From Sphingomonas sp. IBVSS2 (GTDB lineage: Bacteria; Pseudomonadota; Alphaproteobacteria; Sphingomonadales; Sphingomonadaceae), in assembly GCF_002127225.1 (NCBI RefSeq), contig NZ_NFUR01000002.1, forward strand, positions 62,001 to 126,000: a DNA stretch of 64,000 bases, in the 5' to 3' direction. The notes under the pieces were generated by a model. It searched no databases. It was not told where the DNA came from and saw only the letters and a program-made list of their open reading frames with translations. Below are positions 41,686 to 50,303 of the stretch, in pieces. A program made the position numbers and the translations under genes. Positions within the stretch are counted from its first letter, which is position 1; each line of letters starts with the position of its first letter.

Positions 41686-41723
41686 GCGATACCTGACCCC
41701 CGATAAGAAGAGAGGAAGACCAA

Positions 41724-42599
41724 GTGGCACGCGTAGCATTTATCGGCCTGGGCCATATGGGCGGCGGCATGGCGGCGAACCTGGCCAAGGCGGGGCATGA
41801 CGTCCGCGCCTTCGATCTCTCGCAGGACGCGCTCGATCGCGCGAAGGCCGCGGGTTGCCTGCCCGCCGCCAGCGCCGCCGAGGCGATCGCGGGCGCCGAG
41901 GCGGTGATCACCATGCTGCCGGCGGGCAGGCATGTGGAGGCCGTCTATACCGACACGCTGCTCGACAACGCCTCGCCCGGTGCAATCCTGATCGATTGCT
42001 CGACGATCGACGTCGACACGGCCCGCCGCATGGTGCAGGCGGCCACCGAGCGCGGGCTGATGGCGGTCGACGCGCCGGTCTCGGGCGGCATCGCCGCGGC
42101 CAATGCCGGCACGCTCACCTTCATGGTCGGCGGCACCGAGCAGGCGTTCGGCCGGGCGGAGCCCTTCCTGGCGGACATGGGCAAGGCCGTGATCCATGCC
42201 GGCGCCAGCGGTGCGGGCCAAGGGGCCAAGATCTGCAACAACATGATCCTGGGCGCGACGATGATCGCCACGTGCGAGGCTTTCGCCCTGGCCGAGAAGC
42301 TGGGGCTCGACGCCCAGCGCTTCTACGACATCGCCTCGGTCAGTTCGGGCCAGAGCTGGTCGATGACGAGCTATTGCCCGGTCCCCGGCGTCGGCCCCGA
42401 AAGCCCGGCCGACCGCGACTATCAGGGCGGCTTCGCGGCGCCGCTGATGCTGAAGGACCTGAAGCTGGCGCTGGAGGCGGCGGCGAGCGTCGGCGCTAAC
42501 GTGCCGATGGGCACGCGCGCGGAGGAACTCTACCAGGCATTCGTCGACGGCGACGGCGCCGGGCTCGATTTCTCGGGGATCATCAAGACGCTGCGGTAA
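41724..42599 (+). CDS. mmsB: 3-hydroxyisobutyrate dehydrogenase
   Basis: 291 residues. It oxidises 3-hydroxyisobutyrate to methylmalonate semialdehyde with NAD. Marks: GLGHMGGGMAANLAKAGH (dinucleotide binding), VDAPVSGGIAAANAGTLTF (substrate binding) and the catalytic Lys in GAGQGAKICNNMILG. GTG start with AGAGGAAG about 8 bp upstream. It ends the operon and is followed by a strong terminator hairpin. Its product is the substrate of MmsA, encoded at 32858. Confidence 0.95.
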   Translation: MARVAFIGLGHMGGGMAANLAKAGHDVRAFDLSQDALDRAKAAGCLPAASAAEAIAGAEAVITMLPAGRHVEAVYTDTLLDNASPGAILIDCSTIDVDTARRMVQAATERGLMAVDAPVSGGIAAANAGTLTFMVGGTEQAFGRAEPFLADMGKAVIHAGASGAGQGAKICNNMILGATMIATCEAFALAEKLGLDAQRFYDIASVSSGQSWSMTSYCPVPGVGPESPADRDYQGGFAAPLMLKDLKLALEAAASVGANVPMGTRAEELYQAFVDGDGAGLDFSGIIKTLR

Positions 42600-42602
42600 C
42601 GC

Positions 42603-42637
42603 AATTCCTCCCCGAGACGAGCTCGGGGAGGAATTTT
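42603..42637 (+). terminator. Terminator of the valine operon
   Basis: Fourteen-base perfect arms AATTCCTCCCCGAG / CTCGGGGAGGAATT with a 5-base loop, then TT. It starts 3 bp past the mmsB stop. Confidence 0.8.
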
Positions 42638-42664
42638 AACGCCTGCGGTCCTATCGAAGGGGCC

Positions 42665-43600
42665 ATGCGCCTGCCCATTCTCTCGGCCATTGCCCTGATC
42701 GCCGCGCCCGCCGCCGCCCAGCAGCAGCGCGCGCCCTTCGTCGTTGCCGAGACCGGCCAGGGCTTCGCGCATCTGGACGATGCGGTGAACGCCGTGCGCG
42801 ACGGCACCGCGACGATCCTGATCGCGCCCGGCACCTATCGCGAATGCACGGTCCAGACCGGGGGCAGGATCACCTTCAAGGCAGTCCAGCCCGGCACCGC
42901 GATCTTCGAGAGCCAGACCTGCGAGGAAAAGGCCGCCTTCGTGCTGCGTGGCCGGGGCTCGGCGGTGGACGGCATCGTCTTTCGCGGCTTTTCGGTGCCC
43001 GACGGCAATGGCGCCGGCATCCGCATCGAGATGGGCGACCTCACCGTCACCAATTCGATGTTCCTCGACAGCCAGGAAGGCATACTCGGCGGCGGCCACG
43101 AGACGGTGCGCCGCATCACCATCGACCACACGACTTTCGCCGGCCTCGGCCAGTGCGAGACCGAGAATTGCAGCCATGCGATCTATCTCGCGGTGGACGG
43201 CGACGTGGTCGTCACCAATTCGCGTTTCGAGCGCGGCACCGGCGGTCATTACGTCAAGCTGCGCGCCCGCCGGGTGACGATCACCGGCAACAGCTTCGAC
43301 GACAGCCGGGGCAACAAGACCAACTACATGATCGACCTGTCCGAGGGCGGCACCGGCCTGATCGCCGGCAACACCTTCGTCCAGGGGCCGCGCAAGGAGA
43401 ACAGCTCCGCCCTGATCGTGGTCGCGGCGGAGGGGCGCACCTATCCGAGCACGGGCCTGCGCATCGAAGCCAACACCGCCACCATGGCGCCCGGCGCGCC
43501 GGGCAATCCCGCCTTCGTCGCGGACTTTACCGGCCAGCTCGGCACGCTCGGCCAGAACGATCTCGGCCCCGGCATCCGCATCTTCGAGCGGCGGCGGTAA
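42665..43600 (+). CDS. Secreted right-handed beta-helix protein
   Basis: 311 residues with a Sec signal peptide (1-19, ending PAAAQ). The rest is a pectate-lyase-like parallel beta-helix: an opening LDDAVNAVRDGTATILIAPGTY (typical of DUF1565/beta-helix entry), then repeated coils such as VDGIVFRGFSV, GDLTVTNSMFLDSQEGI, RRITIDHTTFAG, GDVVVTNSRFERG and RRVTITGNSFDDS. Probably binds or cleaves polysaccharide; no catalytic set is evident. Cys pairs (EC..TC, QCETENC) may form disulfides. Its own hairpin follows. Confidence 0.83.
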   Translation: MRLPILSAIALIAAPAAAQQQRAPFVVAETGQGFAHLDDAVNAVRDGTATILIAPGTYRECTVQTGGRITFKAVQPGTAIFESQTCEEKAAFVLRGRGSAVDGIVFRGFSVPDGNGAGIRIEMGDLTVTNSMFLDSQEGILGGGHETVRRITIDHTTFAGLGQCETENCSHAIYLAVDGDVVVTNSRFERGTGGHYVKLRARRVTITGNSFDDSRGNKTNYMIDLSEGGTGLIAGNTFVQGPRKENSSALIVVAAEGRTYPSTGLRIEANTATMAPGAPGNPAFVADFTGQLGTLGQNDLGPGIRIFERRR

Positions 43601-43630
43601 CTCCCTCTACCCGCTTGCGGGGAGAGGGAG
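43601..43630. terminator. Hairpin between beta-helix gene and phoK
   Basis: CTCCCTCTACCCGC / GCGGGGAGAGGGAG with loop TT, directly at the beta-helix stop and 9 bp from the convergent phoK stop. Likely bidirectional. Confidence 0.55.
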
Positions 43631-43638
43631 AAGTTACG

Positions 43639-45297
43639 TCACTTGCAGCTGTCCCCCGCACCGGCGTCGAGATCCAGGCAGCGCCCGTCGATCTCCACCG
43701 GCACCGGCACATGGATGAGCGCGGCGAGCGTCGGGGCGATGTCCACCGTCTCCACCGACAGCGGCTGCTCGAAGCCGGTCATGCCCTTGCGCCAGAACAG
43801 GATCGGCACGCGGCGGTCATAGTCCCAGAAACTGCCATGGGTGGCGATCGAGCCGCCCTCGGTGCCGGCGATCGGCGTGACGCGCGGCTTGAGCGCGATC
43901 ACCAGGTCGCCCGAGCGCTGCTGATCATAGGAAGCGCGGGCGCGCTCGAGCAGGGTCCAGGTCTCGGGCGGAGTGTGGACGATCGGCGTCGCCGCGATCT
44001 GGGCGCGGGTGAGCACCGCCTCGACCTGGGGATTGGCCGACCAGCGCTTGATCGCCTCGGCCTGCACGCGGGCGCGATCGGCCTTGCTCAGGTCGGGCGA
44101 GAGATAGACGTCGCCCGAATTGCCGCCCACCAGCACCGGGCCGGCGATGCCGAGCGCCGCGCCGATCTCCTTGCCCATCGTCTTGGCGTCGAGCCCCTTG
44201 GCGACGCGCGCCGCCATCGGCGCGGCATGCTCGCGGTTGCGCTCGGGCATGTCGTGGCCGCCATGGTCCGCGGTCAGCACCACGGCATAGTCGACGCCGG
44301 TCTTGTCGAGCACGGCGAAGAGCTTGCCCAGCGTCTGGTCGAGCGAGAGCAGCTGCAGGCACATCTCGCTGCCTTCGGTGCCCAGCGTGTGGCCGACATA
44401 GTCGGTGGCGGAGGCGCCGACGATGAGCAGGTCGGTATGGCCCGACTGGCCGAGCTTCATGTCGGTGGCGAGCCCGGCGGCGGTCGCCACGATCGCCTCG
44501 TCGAACTCGGGCGAGGCGCGGAAGGCGGTGCTGTTGCCGGCGGCGCGCGCGAAGCGGCCGTCGCCGACGCTGCGGTTCGGGTTGAGCTGGAAGGCGCGGC
44601 TGCGCGCCTGGCAGAAGGGCGGCAGCTCGAGCGGCTCCTGCGCCTCGGCGATCCGCTTGGTCACGTTGGCGTTCATCCGCGTGACCATCGCCGGCTCGGC
44701 GCGGCCGGCATAGGAGACGAACGCCTTGCCGTTCCACCACCAGATCTCGTCGGTCTTGTGGCCGCCCATCATCACCGCGGCACGGTCCTTGCCGGCCACC
44801 GAGACGACTCGGCTCTGCGGATCGGCGAGCTTCATCCACTCGCCCAGCGTCGGCACCTTCAGATGCTTGTCCGAGACGGTGTAGTTGTTCGAGGTGCTGC
44901 CGGGCACGCTCTCGTCCTCGGAGCAATAGACTGTCTTGTCCGCGCGGGGCGCGCTGAAATCGGTCCAGTCATTGGCGATGATCCCGGTCTTCGCGGGATG
45001 ATCGCCGGTCAGGATCGTCGAATGGCCCGGGCAGGTCTCGGTCGCGGCATGGCTCTGATAGCCCGAGGGGAAGACCGCGCCCGACATCAGCCGGGCGAAG
45101 CCGGCGCTGAACTGGGCGCGATATTCCGCGAACAGATCGGCCGAGAACTGGTCGACCGAGATCACCACCACCAGCGACGGCGCGGCGCGCGGAGCCTGGG
45201 ACGGGACATTACGCGCCGGCGCGGCTTCCTGAGCGGCGAGCGGGGCTGCTGCGAGCAGCGCGGCGGCTGCCGCTGCGAGCGGACGGAACGACTTCAT
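43639..45297 (-). CDS. phoK: PhoK/SPAP-type secreted alkaline phosphatase
   Basis: 552 residues with a Sec signal peptide (1-22). Catalytic residues correspond one-to-one (offset of one) to those I recall for the Sphingomonas BSAR-1 enzyme: Thr88 in TETCPGHST (nucleophile), Asn109 in IIANDW, Lys170 and Arg172 in GKDRAAV. Metal ligands are seen in ISVDQF (Asp49), ADHGGHD and ATHGS. It is a PafA-like periplasmic or exported monoesterase active at high pH. It is divergent from the DsbD-like gene; no Pho box was identified. Confidence 0.9.
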   Translation of the reverse strand: MKSFRPLAAAAAALLAAAPLAAQEAAPARNVPSQAPRAAPSLVVVISVDQFSADLFAEYRAQFSAGFARLMSGAVFPSGYQSHAATETCPGHSTILTGDHPAKTGIIANDWTDFSAPRADKTVYCSEDESVPGSTSNNYTVSDKHLKVPTLGEWMKLADPQSRVVSVAGKDRAAVMMGGHKTDEIWWWNGKAFVSYAGRAEPAMVTRMNANVTKRIAEAQEPLELPPFCQARSRAFQLNPNRSVGDGRFARAAGNSTAFRASPEFDEAIVATAAGLATDMKLGQSGHTDLLIVGASATDYVGHTLGTEGSEMCLQLLSLDQTLGKLFAVLDKTGVDYAVVLTADHGGHDMPERNREHAAPMAARVAKGLDAKTMGKEIGAALGIAGPVLVGGNSGDVYLSPDLSKADRARVQAEAIKRWSANPQVEAVLTRAQIAATPIVHTPPETWTLLERARASYDQQRSGDLVIALKPRVTPIAGTEGGSIATHGSFWDYDRRVPILFWRKGMTGFEQPLSVETVDIAPTLAALIHVPVPVEIDGRCLDLDAGAGDSCK

Positions 45298-45375
45298 GCT
45301 TTGGCCACCTCCGGCGTGTGCAAATCCTGCCGGGCTGCTATTGGGCCAACAGCTCTTCCACGGCAAGGACGCTCC

Positions 45376-47388
45376 ATGGCGGCGGTTCGTTTCGGATTGA
45401 TGGCGTTGTTGCTCTGGTTGTTTGCCGGCGTGGCCCTGGCCCAGGCGCCGGGCGAGGAGCATGTGAAGATCACGCTGGTCGCGGAGAGCGATCGGCCCGC
45501 GCCCGGCAGCGAGGTGACGCTCGCGCTCGCCTCGGTGCCCGAGAAGGGCTGGCACGCCTATTGGCTCAATCCCGGCGATGCGGGCCTGCCGGCGCGCGCC
45601 GAATGGATCCTGCCCAAGGGGGCGAGCACCGGCGAGATCCGCTATCCGGTTCCCGAGCGGCTGACGATCGCCGGGCTGATGAACTATGTCTATGAAGGCC
45701 CGTTCGCGCCGCTGGTGACGCTCAGGATCCCGGCCGATGCGACGGGCGCCTTTCCGATACGAGTGAAGCTGAACTATCTGGTCTGCACCGATGCGATCTG
45801 CGTGCCGGGCAAGGCGGACCTGTCGACGACGCTCCAGATCGGCGACGGCAGCGTGGTTCCCGGCATGCGCGCGCAGTTCGACGTCTGGCGCGCGGCGCTG
45901 CCCAGGCCGCTCGGCGCGGAAGGGGCCTATCAGGTCGAGGGCAAGGCGCTGCGCCTCGCCATTCCGTTCCCCGCCGCCGCGACGGCACGGGGCGAGGGGT
46001 ATTTCTTTCCCGCCACGCACGGGGCCTTCGACTATGCCGCCCCCCAGAAGGTGACGCGCGACGGCGACCGCGTGGTGGTCGAGACGGCCGGGGTGAAGTC
46101 GGTCGGGCCGATCGAGGGGCTGCTGGCGTTCGGCAAGCAGGGCTTCTGGGTGCGCGCGGTGCCCGGCGCCGTGGCCGCCGCGAAAACGGCGCCCGCGCAG
46201 ATGCCGTGGAGCGGCGCGCTGCTCGCGTTCCTCGGCGCGGTGCTGGGCGGGCTGATCCTCAACATCATGCCCTGCGTCTTCCCGATCCTCAGCCTCAAGG
46301 CGCTGAGCCTGGCCAAGGCCAATGCCGAGGGCGGCAGCCCGCGCGCCGAGGCGCTGGCCTATACCGCCGGCGTAGTGCTGGTCTGCCTGGCACTGGGCGG
46401 CAGCTTGCTGGCGCTGCGGGCGGGCGGCGCGACGCTGGGCTGGGCCTTCCAGCTGCAGGATCCGCGCGTCATCCTGGTGCTGCTCCTCTTGGTCACCGGC
46501 ATCGCCTTCAACCTGGCCGGGCTGTTCGAGCTTTCCGCCCCCGGTTTCGTCAACCGCGCGGCCGCCAGGGGAACCGGCGGCGCCTTCATGACCGGCGCGC
46601 TCGCCGCCTTCGTGGCAACGCCGTGCACCGGCCCGTTCATGGGCGCGGCGCTGGGCGCGGCGCTGGTGCTGCCCTGGCCCGCGGCGCTGGCGGTGTTCGG
46701 CGGGCTGGGGCTCGGCATCGCGCTGCCCTTCCTGCTGCTCGGCTTCGTGCCCGCTTTCCGCCGGCTGCTGCCCCGGCCCGGCGCCTGGATGGAGACGCTG
46801 CGCCGTATCCTCTCGGTGCCGATGTTCCTCACCGCCCTCGCGCTCGCCTGGGTGCTGGGGCGGCAGGCCGGGGTGGGCGGCATGACGATCGGCCTCGCCG
46901 CCGCGCTGCTCGCGGTGCTGGGCCTGTGGTGGACGGGCCTGCGCCAGCGCCGCGGCAAGGCGCGTGCCTGGCTGCCGGCGGTGCCGCTCCTCGTCCTCGC
47001 CCTCGGCGCGGTCGCCCTGGTCGGCGCCGTGCCCGCCGAGACCAGGGCGGTGCCGGGCGCCGAGAAGTTCAGCGAGGCCCGCCTCGCCGAGCTGACCGCG
47101 CAGGGCAAGCCGGTCTTCGCCTATTTCACTGCCGACTGGTGCCTCACCTGCAAGGTCAACGAGAAGGCCGTGATCGAGACCGATGCCGTCGCCAGGGCGC
47201 TGGCCGCGCACAAGGTGACGGTGCTGGTCGGCGACTGGACCGACGGGGACCCTGCGCTCGGCCGCTTCATCGAACGCCATAACCGTGCGGGCGTGCCGCT
47301 CTATCTGTGGTACAAGCCGGGCGAGGCCGAGCCGCGAGTCCTGCCCCAGATCCTGACCCAGGCGATGCTGATCGACCTGGCCAGGTAA
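45376..47388 (+). CDS. DsbD/ScsB-like thiol:disulfide interchange protein
   Basis: 670 residues: Sec signal peptide (1-22), a periplasmic N-terminal domain with YLVCTDAICVPG (ScsB-like CxxxxC), about eight membrane segments containing the electron-carrying MPCVFPILS and TPCTGPFMG cysteines, and a C-terminal thioredoxin domain with DWCLTCK. It transfers electrons from cytoplasmic thioredoxin to periplasmic proteins. The N-terminal domain belongs to the ScsB/DipZ-like type rather than classical DsbD. Possible clients in this window are the secreted thioredoxin (22436) and redoxin (48027). Confidence 0.9.
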   Translation: MAAVRFGLMALLLWLFAGVALAQAPGEEHVKITLVAESDRPAPGSEVTLALASVPEKGWHAYWLNPGDAGLPARAEWILPKGASTGEIRYPVPERLTIAGLMNYVYEGPFAPLVTLRIPADATGAFPIRVKLNYLVCTDAICVPGKADLSTTLQIGDGSVVPGMRAQFDVWRAALPRPLGAEGAYQVEGKALRLAIPFPAAATARGEGYFFPATHGAFDYAAPQKVTRDGDRVVVETAGVKSVGPIEGLLAFGKQGFWVRAVPGAVAAAKTAPAQMPWSGALLAFLGAVLGGLILNIMPCVFPILSLKALSLAKANAEGGSPRAEALAYTAGVVLVCLALGGSLLALRAGGATLGWAFQLQDPRVILVLLLLVTGIAFNLAGLFELSAPGFVNRAAARGTGGAFMTGALAAFVATPCTGPFMGAALGAALVLPWPAALAVFGGLGLGIALPFLLLGFVPAFRRLLPRPGAWMETLRRILSVPMFLTALALAWVLGRQAGVGGMTIGLAAALLAVLGLWWTGLRQRRGKARAWLPAVPLLVLALGAVALVGAVPAETRAVPGAEKFSEARLAELTAQGKPVFAYFTADWCLTCKVNEKAVIETDAVARALAAHKVTVLVGDWTDGDPALGRFIERHNRAGVPLYLWYKPGEAEPRVLPQILTQAMLIDLAR

Positions 47389-47497
47389 TCCGCGGCGCGT
47401 CGGCGCCGTTCGCATCGTGGTGTGCCTTCGTCGCAAAGCGCTGTTCCGCCGGGCCGGCATCCGGTTCCTCCATCGCAATTCTGGAGGAGGTGGAACG

Positions 47498-47971
47498 ATG
47501 CGTGGAATAGCGATGCGTGGAATATTGTCCCTTGCCGCCGGCGCCGCGATGCTCCTGGCGAGCAGCCCAAGCCTTGCCGCGCCTTGCCCGGCATCGCGGG
47601 AGGAAGGCCGGAAGTTCCTTGCGGGCCTGACGAAGCTCGGGCCGGAAATGTGCTTCCATCCCTGCGCCAGGGCCTTCAAATATGATGCTGCCGGCCAAAA
47701 GGCTCTCGGCGTGCAGCCGCTGGCGATCCTGGACCGATCGGAGCTGCAGGCGGGGCTGAGCGCGGTGATCCACGTCCTGCCCGGGCCGCTGGGCAAATAC
47801 GCCGCCGGGTTCAAGAAGGCCTTCCCGGGCGCTTCGTGCAATTCCTTCGGCGATTCCTGTTATCTCGTCGTCCAGAACGCCGGGGAGAATGCGCTCCGCC
47901 AGGTGCTGCTCTCCGTGGATGGGCGAACCAAGGATACCTGGCTCCACTGCAACTTCGAGCTGATGGACTGA
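47498..47971 (+). CDS. Small secreted Cys-rich protein, unknown
   Basis: 157 residues with a Sec signal (1-27; MRGIAMRG start). The mature part has six cysteines (PCPAS, MCFHPC, ASCNSF, DSCYLV, LHCNFE), probably disulfides, and a segment LKYD-like before GVQPLAILDR. No family recognised. GGAGGAGG lies 7 bp before the ATG. It sits between the DsbD-like gene and the redoxin gene, which fits disulfide chemistry of a periplasmic substrate, but no direct evidence links them. Confidence 0.7.
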   Translation: MRGIAMRGILSLAAGAAMLLASSPSLAAPCPASREEGRKFLAGLTKLGPEMCFHPCARAFKYDAAGQKALGVQPLAILDRSELQAGLSAVIHVLPGPLGKYAAGFKKAFPGASCNSFGDSCYLVVQNAGENALRQVLLSVDGRTKDTWLHCNFELMD

Positions 47972-48026
47972 CCGTTCCCACGGGTTGTGATACAAGCCCC
48001 GCAGGATCGAGAGGAGGAGCGCGAGG

Positions 48027-48638
48027 ATGAGGAACCGCATGCTGGCCGGAATGGCCGCCCTGGCCGTGGCCGCTGCGGCGCCGCTGATGGCCGAGCCCGA
48101 TGTCGCCGCCGCGGTTCCCAATTTCCGCGCCCTGGACATGCACGGCAAGGTGGTCGACCTCTCGGCCTATCGCGGCAAGACCGTGGTGCTCGAATGGAAC
48201 AACCCCGGCTGCCCCTTCGTGAAGAAGCATTATGGCAGCGGCAACATGCAGAAGACCCAGGCGGCGGCCACCGCGCAGGGCGTGGTGTGGCTGACGATCA
48301 ATTCGGGCGCGCCGGGCCTGCAGGGGCACATGACCGGGCCCGAGGCGCAGAAGTTCGTCGCGGCGGAGAAGGCGAAGCCCACTGCCTATCTGCTCGATCC
48401 CAAGGGGCTGGTCGGCAAGGGCTATGGCGCCAGGACGACGCCGCACCTGTACATCATCGATGGCCAGGGCCGGCTCGCCTATAAGGGCGGGATCGACGAC
48501 AGGCCGACGGCCGACGTCGCGGACATCGCCGGCGCGCGCAACCATGTGCTGGCGGCGCTGGCCGAGATGCGCGCGGGCAAGCCGGTATCGGTGCCCGAGA
48601 CGCGCCCCTATGGCTGCAGCGTGAAATACGCCGGCTGA
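48027..48638 (+). CDS. Secreted redoxin (AhpC/TSA-like)
   Basis: 203 residues with a Sec signal (1-22). Thioredoxin-fold redoxin: VPNFRALDMHGKVVDLSAYRG-type opening, then WNNPGCPFVKKHYGSGNM with a single Cys at the peroxidatic position (CPF), and TTPHLYIID with the cis-Pro. A second Cys is in YGCSVKYAG at the C-terminus. This arrangement is common in periplasmic redoxins of sphingomonads, which act in peroxide or thiol homeostasis. Substrate and reductant are unknown. Confidence 0.87.
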   Translation: MRNRMLAGMAALAVAAAAPLMAEPDVAAAVPNFRALDMHGKVVDLSAYRGKTVVLEWNNPGCPFVKKHYGSGNMQKTQAAATAQGVVWLTINSGAPGLQGHMTGPEAQKFVAAEKAKPTAYLLDPKGLVGKGYGARTTPHLYIIDGQGRLAYKGGIDDRPTADVADIAGARNHVLAALAEMRAGKPVSVPETRPYGCSVKYAG

Positions 48639-48660
48639 CGGCATGACGCCTGCCCCCTTG

Positions 48661-48682
48661 TGCAACGCAACAAAGCGTTGCA
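48661..48682. promoter_or_regulatory. Dyad ahead of the ATP-grasp cassette
   Basis: TGCAACGC-AACAAA-GCGTTGCA, perfect 8-bp arms, 40 bp before the ATP-grasp ATG. A likely operator; no regulator gene is adjacent. Confidence 0.5.
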
Positions 48683-48721
48683 GCATGCGATCCGTCGGTA
48701 TTGCCGGCACATGGGAGGCGC

Positions 48722-50158
48722 ATGGCGGCACGCGGGGCGTTCGACGAAATCTGGGGGCATGGCGGGCCTGACAGTCCGCGCGCCGAGTTCGCCGCGCTCT
48801 CGAGGTGGCTGGCCGAAACCGACGCCGCCGAGCTGCAGCGCCGCCAGCAATCCGCCGAAGCCGCGTTCCGCCAGCTGGGCATCACCTTCGCCGTCTATGG
48901 CGACAGCGACGCGGCGGAACGGATCATCCCGTTCGATATCGTGCCGCGCGTGTTCCTGGCCGGCGAATGGGCGCGGCTTTCGGAAGGGCTGGTCCAGCGC
49001 GTCGAGGCGATCAACGCCTTTCTCGAGGATATCTATGGCGAGCGGCGGATCCTGCGCGAAGGCGTGATCCCGCCCGAGCTGATCTATCTCAACGAGCAGT
49101 TCCGCGCCGAGGTCGACGGCGTCCGTCCGCCGCACGGCGTGTGGGCGCATATCTGCGGCATCGACCTGGTGCGCACCGGGCCGGACCAGTTCTACGTGCT
49201 CGAGGACAATGCCCGGACGCCTTCCGGCGTGTCGTACATGCTCGAGAATCGCGAGGCGATGATCCGCCTCTGCCCCGAGCTGTTCCGCGACTTCCGCGTG
49301 GCGCCGGTGGACAGCTATCCCGATATGCTGCTGAAGACGATGCGGTCGGTCGCGCCGGGCGGCAACCCCCGGCCGGTCTGCGTCGTGCTCACCCCGGGCC
49401 ATTTCAATTCGGCCTATTACGAGCACAGCTTCCTCGCGGATTCGATGGGCGTCGAGCTGGTCGAGGCGGCGGATCTGGTGGTGGACGACGACGTCGTCTG
49501 GATGCAGACGATAGCGGGGCGGGTGAAGGTCGACGTCATCTATCGCCGCATCGACGACGATTTCCTCGATCCGCTGGTCTTCCGCGCGGATTCGATGCTC
49601 GGCGTGCCCGGCATCATGGCGGCATATCGCGCCGGCAACGTCGCGATCCTCAACGCGCCGGGCAACGGCATCGCCGACGACAAGGCGATCTACAGCTACA
49701 TGCCCGAGATCGTCCGCTTCTATTCGGGCGGCGAGGCCAGGCTGCCGAACGTCGAGACCTGGCGCTGCCGCGAGCCCGATGCGCTGAACTATGTGCTCGC
49801 CAACCTGCCCGAGCTGGTGGTGAAGCTGGTCGACGGATCGGGCGGCTATGGCATGCTCGTCGGCCCCACTGCGACCCGGGCCGAGATCGAGGCGTTCCGC
49901 GCCGCGCTGGTCGCCGAGCCGCATCGCTACATCGCCCAGCCCACGCTGGCGCTGTCCACCGTGCCCACGCTGGCCGAACAGGGCCTGGCGCCGCGCCATG
50001 TCGATTTCCGCCCCTTCGTGCTGACCGGCAGCGACGGCGTGCGGGTGGCGCCGGGCGGGCTCACCCGCGTCGCCCTTCGGGAAGGCTCGCTGGTGGTGAA
50101 CTCCAGCCAGGGCGGCGGCACCAAGGACAGCTTCGTGCTGCTGGACGACGGGGCATGA
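48722..50158 (+). CDS. Circularly permuted ATP-grasp protein
   Basis: 478 residues, matching the family once called DUF404/DUF407 (circularly permuted ATP-grasp type 2). Landmarks: RVFLAGEWARLSEGLVQRVEA, VLEDNARTPSGVSYMLENR and DVIYRRIDDDFLDPL, then VDGSGGYGML, the ATP-grasp glycine loop. It probably ligates amino acids to a peptide or glycan with ATP. It begins a cassette with the alpha-E and transglutaminase-like genes. The cassette is widespread; its product is not known. Confidence 0.9.
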   Translation: MAARGAFDEIWGHGGPDSPRAEFAALSRWLAETDAAELQRRQQSAEAAFRQLGITFAVYGDSDAAERIIPFDIVPRVFLAGEWARLSEGLVQRVEAINAFLEDIYGERRILREGVIPPELIYLNEQFRAEVDGVRPPHGVWAHICGIDLVRTGPDQFYVLEDNARTPSGVSYMLENREAMIRLCPELFRDFRVAPVDSYPDMLLKTMRSVAPGGNPRPVCVVLTPGHFNSAYYEHSFLADSMGVELVEAADLVVDDDVVWMQTIAGRVKVDVIYRRIDDDFLDPLVFRADSMLGVPGIMAAYRAGNVAILNAPGNGIADDKAIYSYMPEIVRFYSGGEARLPNVETWRCREPDALNYVLANLPELVVKLVDGSGGYGMLVGPTATRAEIEAFRAALVAEPHRYIAQPTLALSTVPTLAEQGLAPRHVDFRPFVLTGSDGVRVAPGGLTRVALREGSLVVNSSQGGGTKDSFVLLDDGA

Positions 50159-50194
50159 GGGGAGGCTTCCGCTCAAATCCTCCCACAGCTTGTC

Positions 50195-50247
50195 TGGTGG
50201 AGGGGCTGGCGCGGTACGCGCCGGTACACCGGCGCGCCCCTCCACCA
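50195..50247. repeat. Inverted repeat between ATP-grasp and alpha-E genes
   Basis: Perfect 11-bp arms TGGTGGAGGGG / CCCCTCCACCA around 31 bp. A second hairpin CTCCCCGAG / CTCGGGGAG (50269-50289) follows. The two sit in the 145-bp gap that splits this cassette, and the latter has the same core as the 42603 terminator. Confidence 0.6.
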
Positions 50248-50303
50248 CACCCTGCGGGTGCGGTCCCCCTCCCCGAGCGAGCTCGGGGAGGAATGGTGCT
50301 GCC

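Noticed and set aside
43639..47841. 1400-codon frame suggesting a giant fusion including phoK
   Set aside because: Only residues from MKSFRPLAAA onward (45297 leftward) look like a protein, with a signal peptide there. Upstream of that the frame is antisense to the DsbD-like gene.
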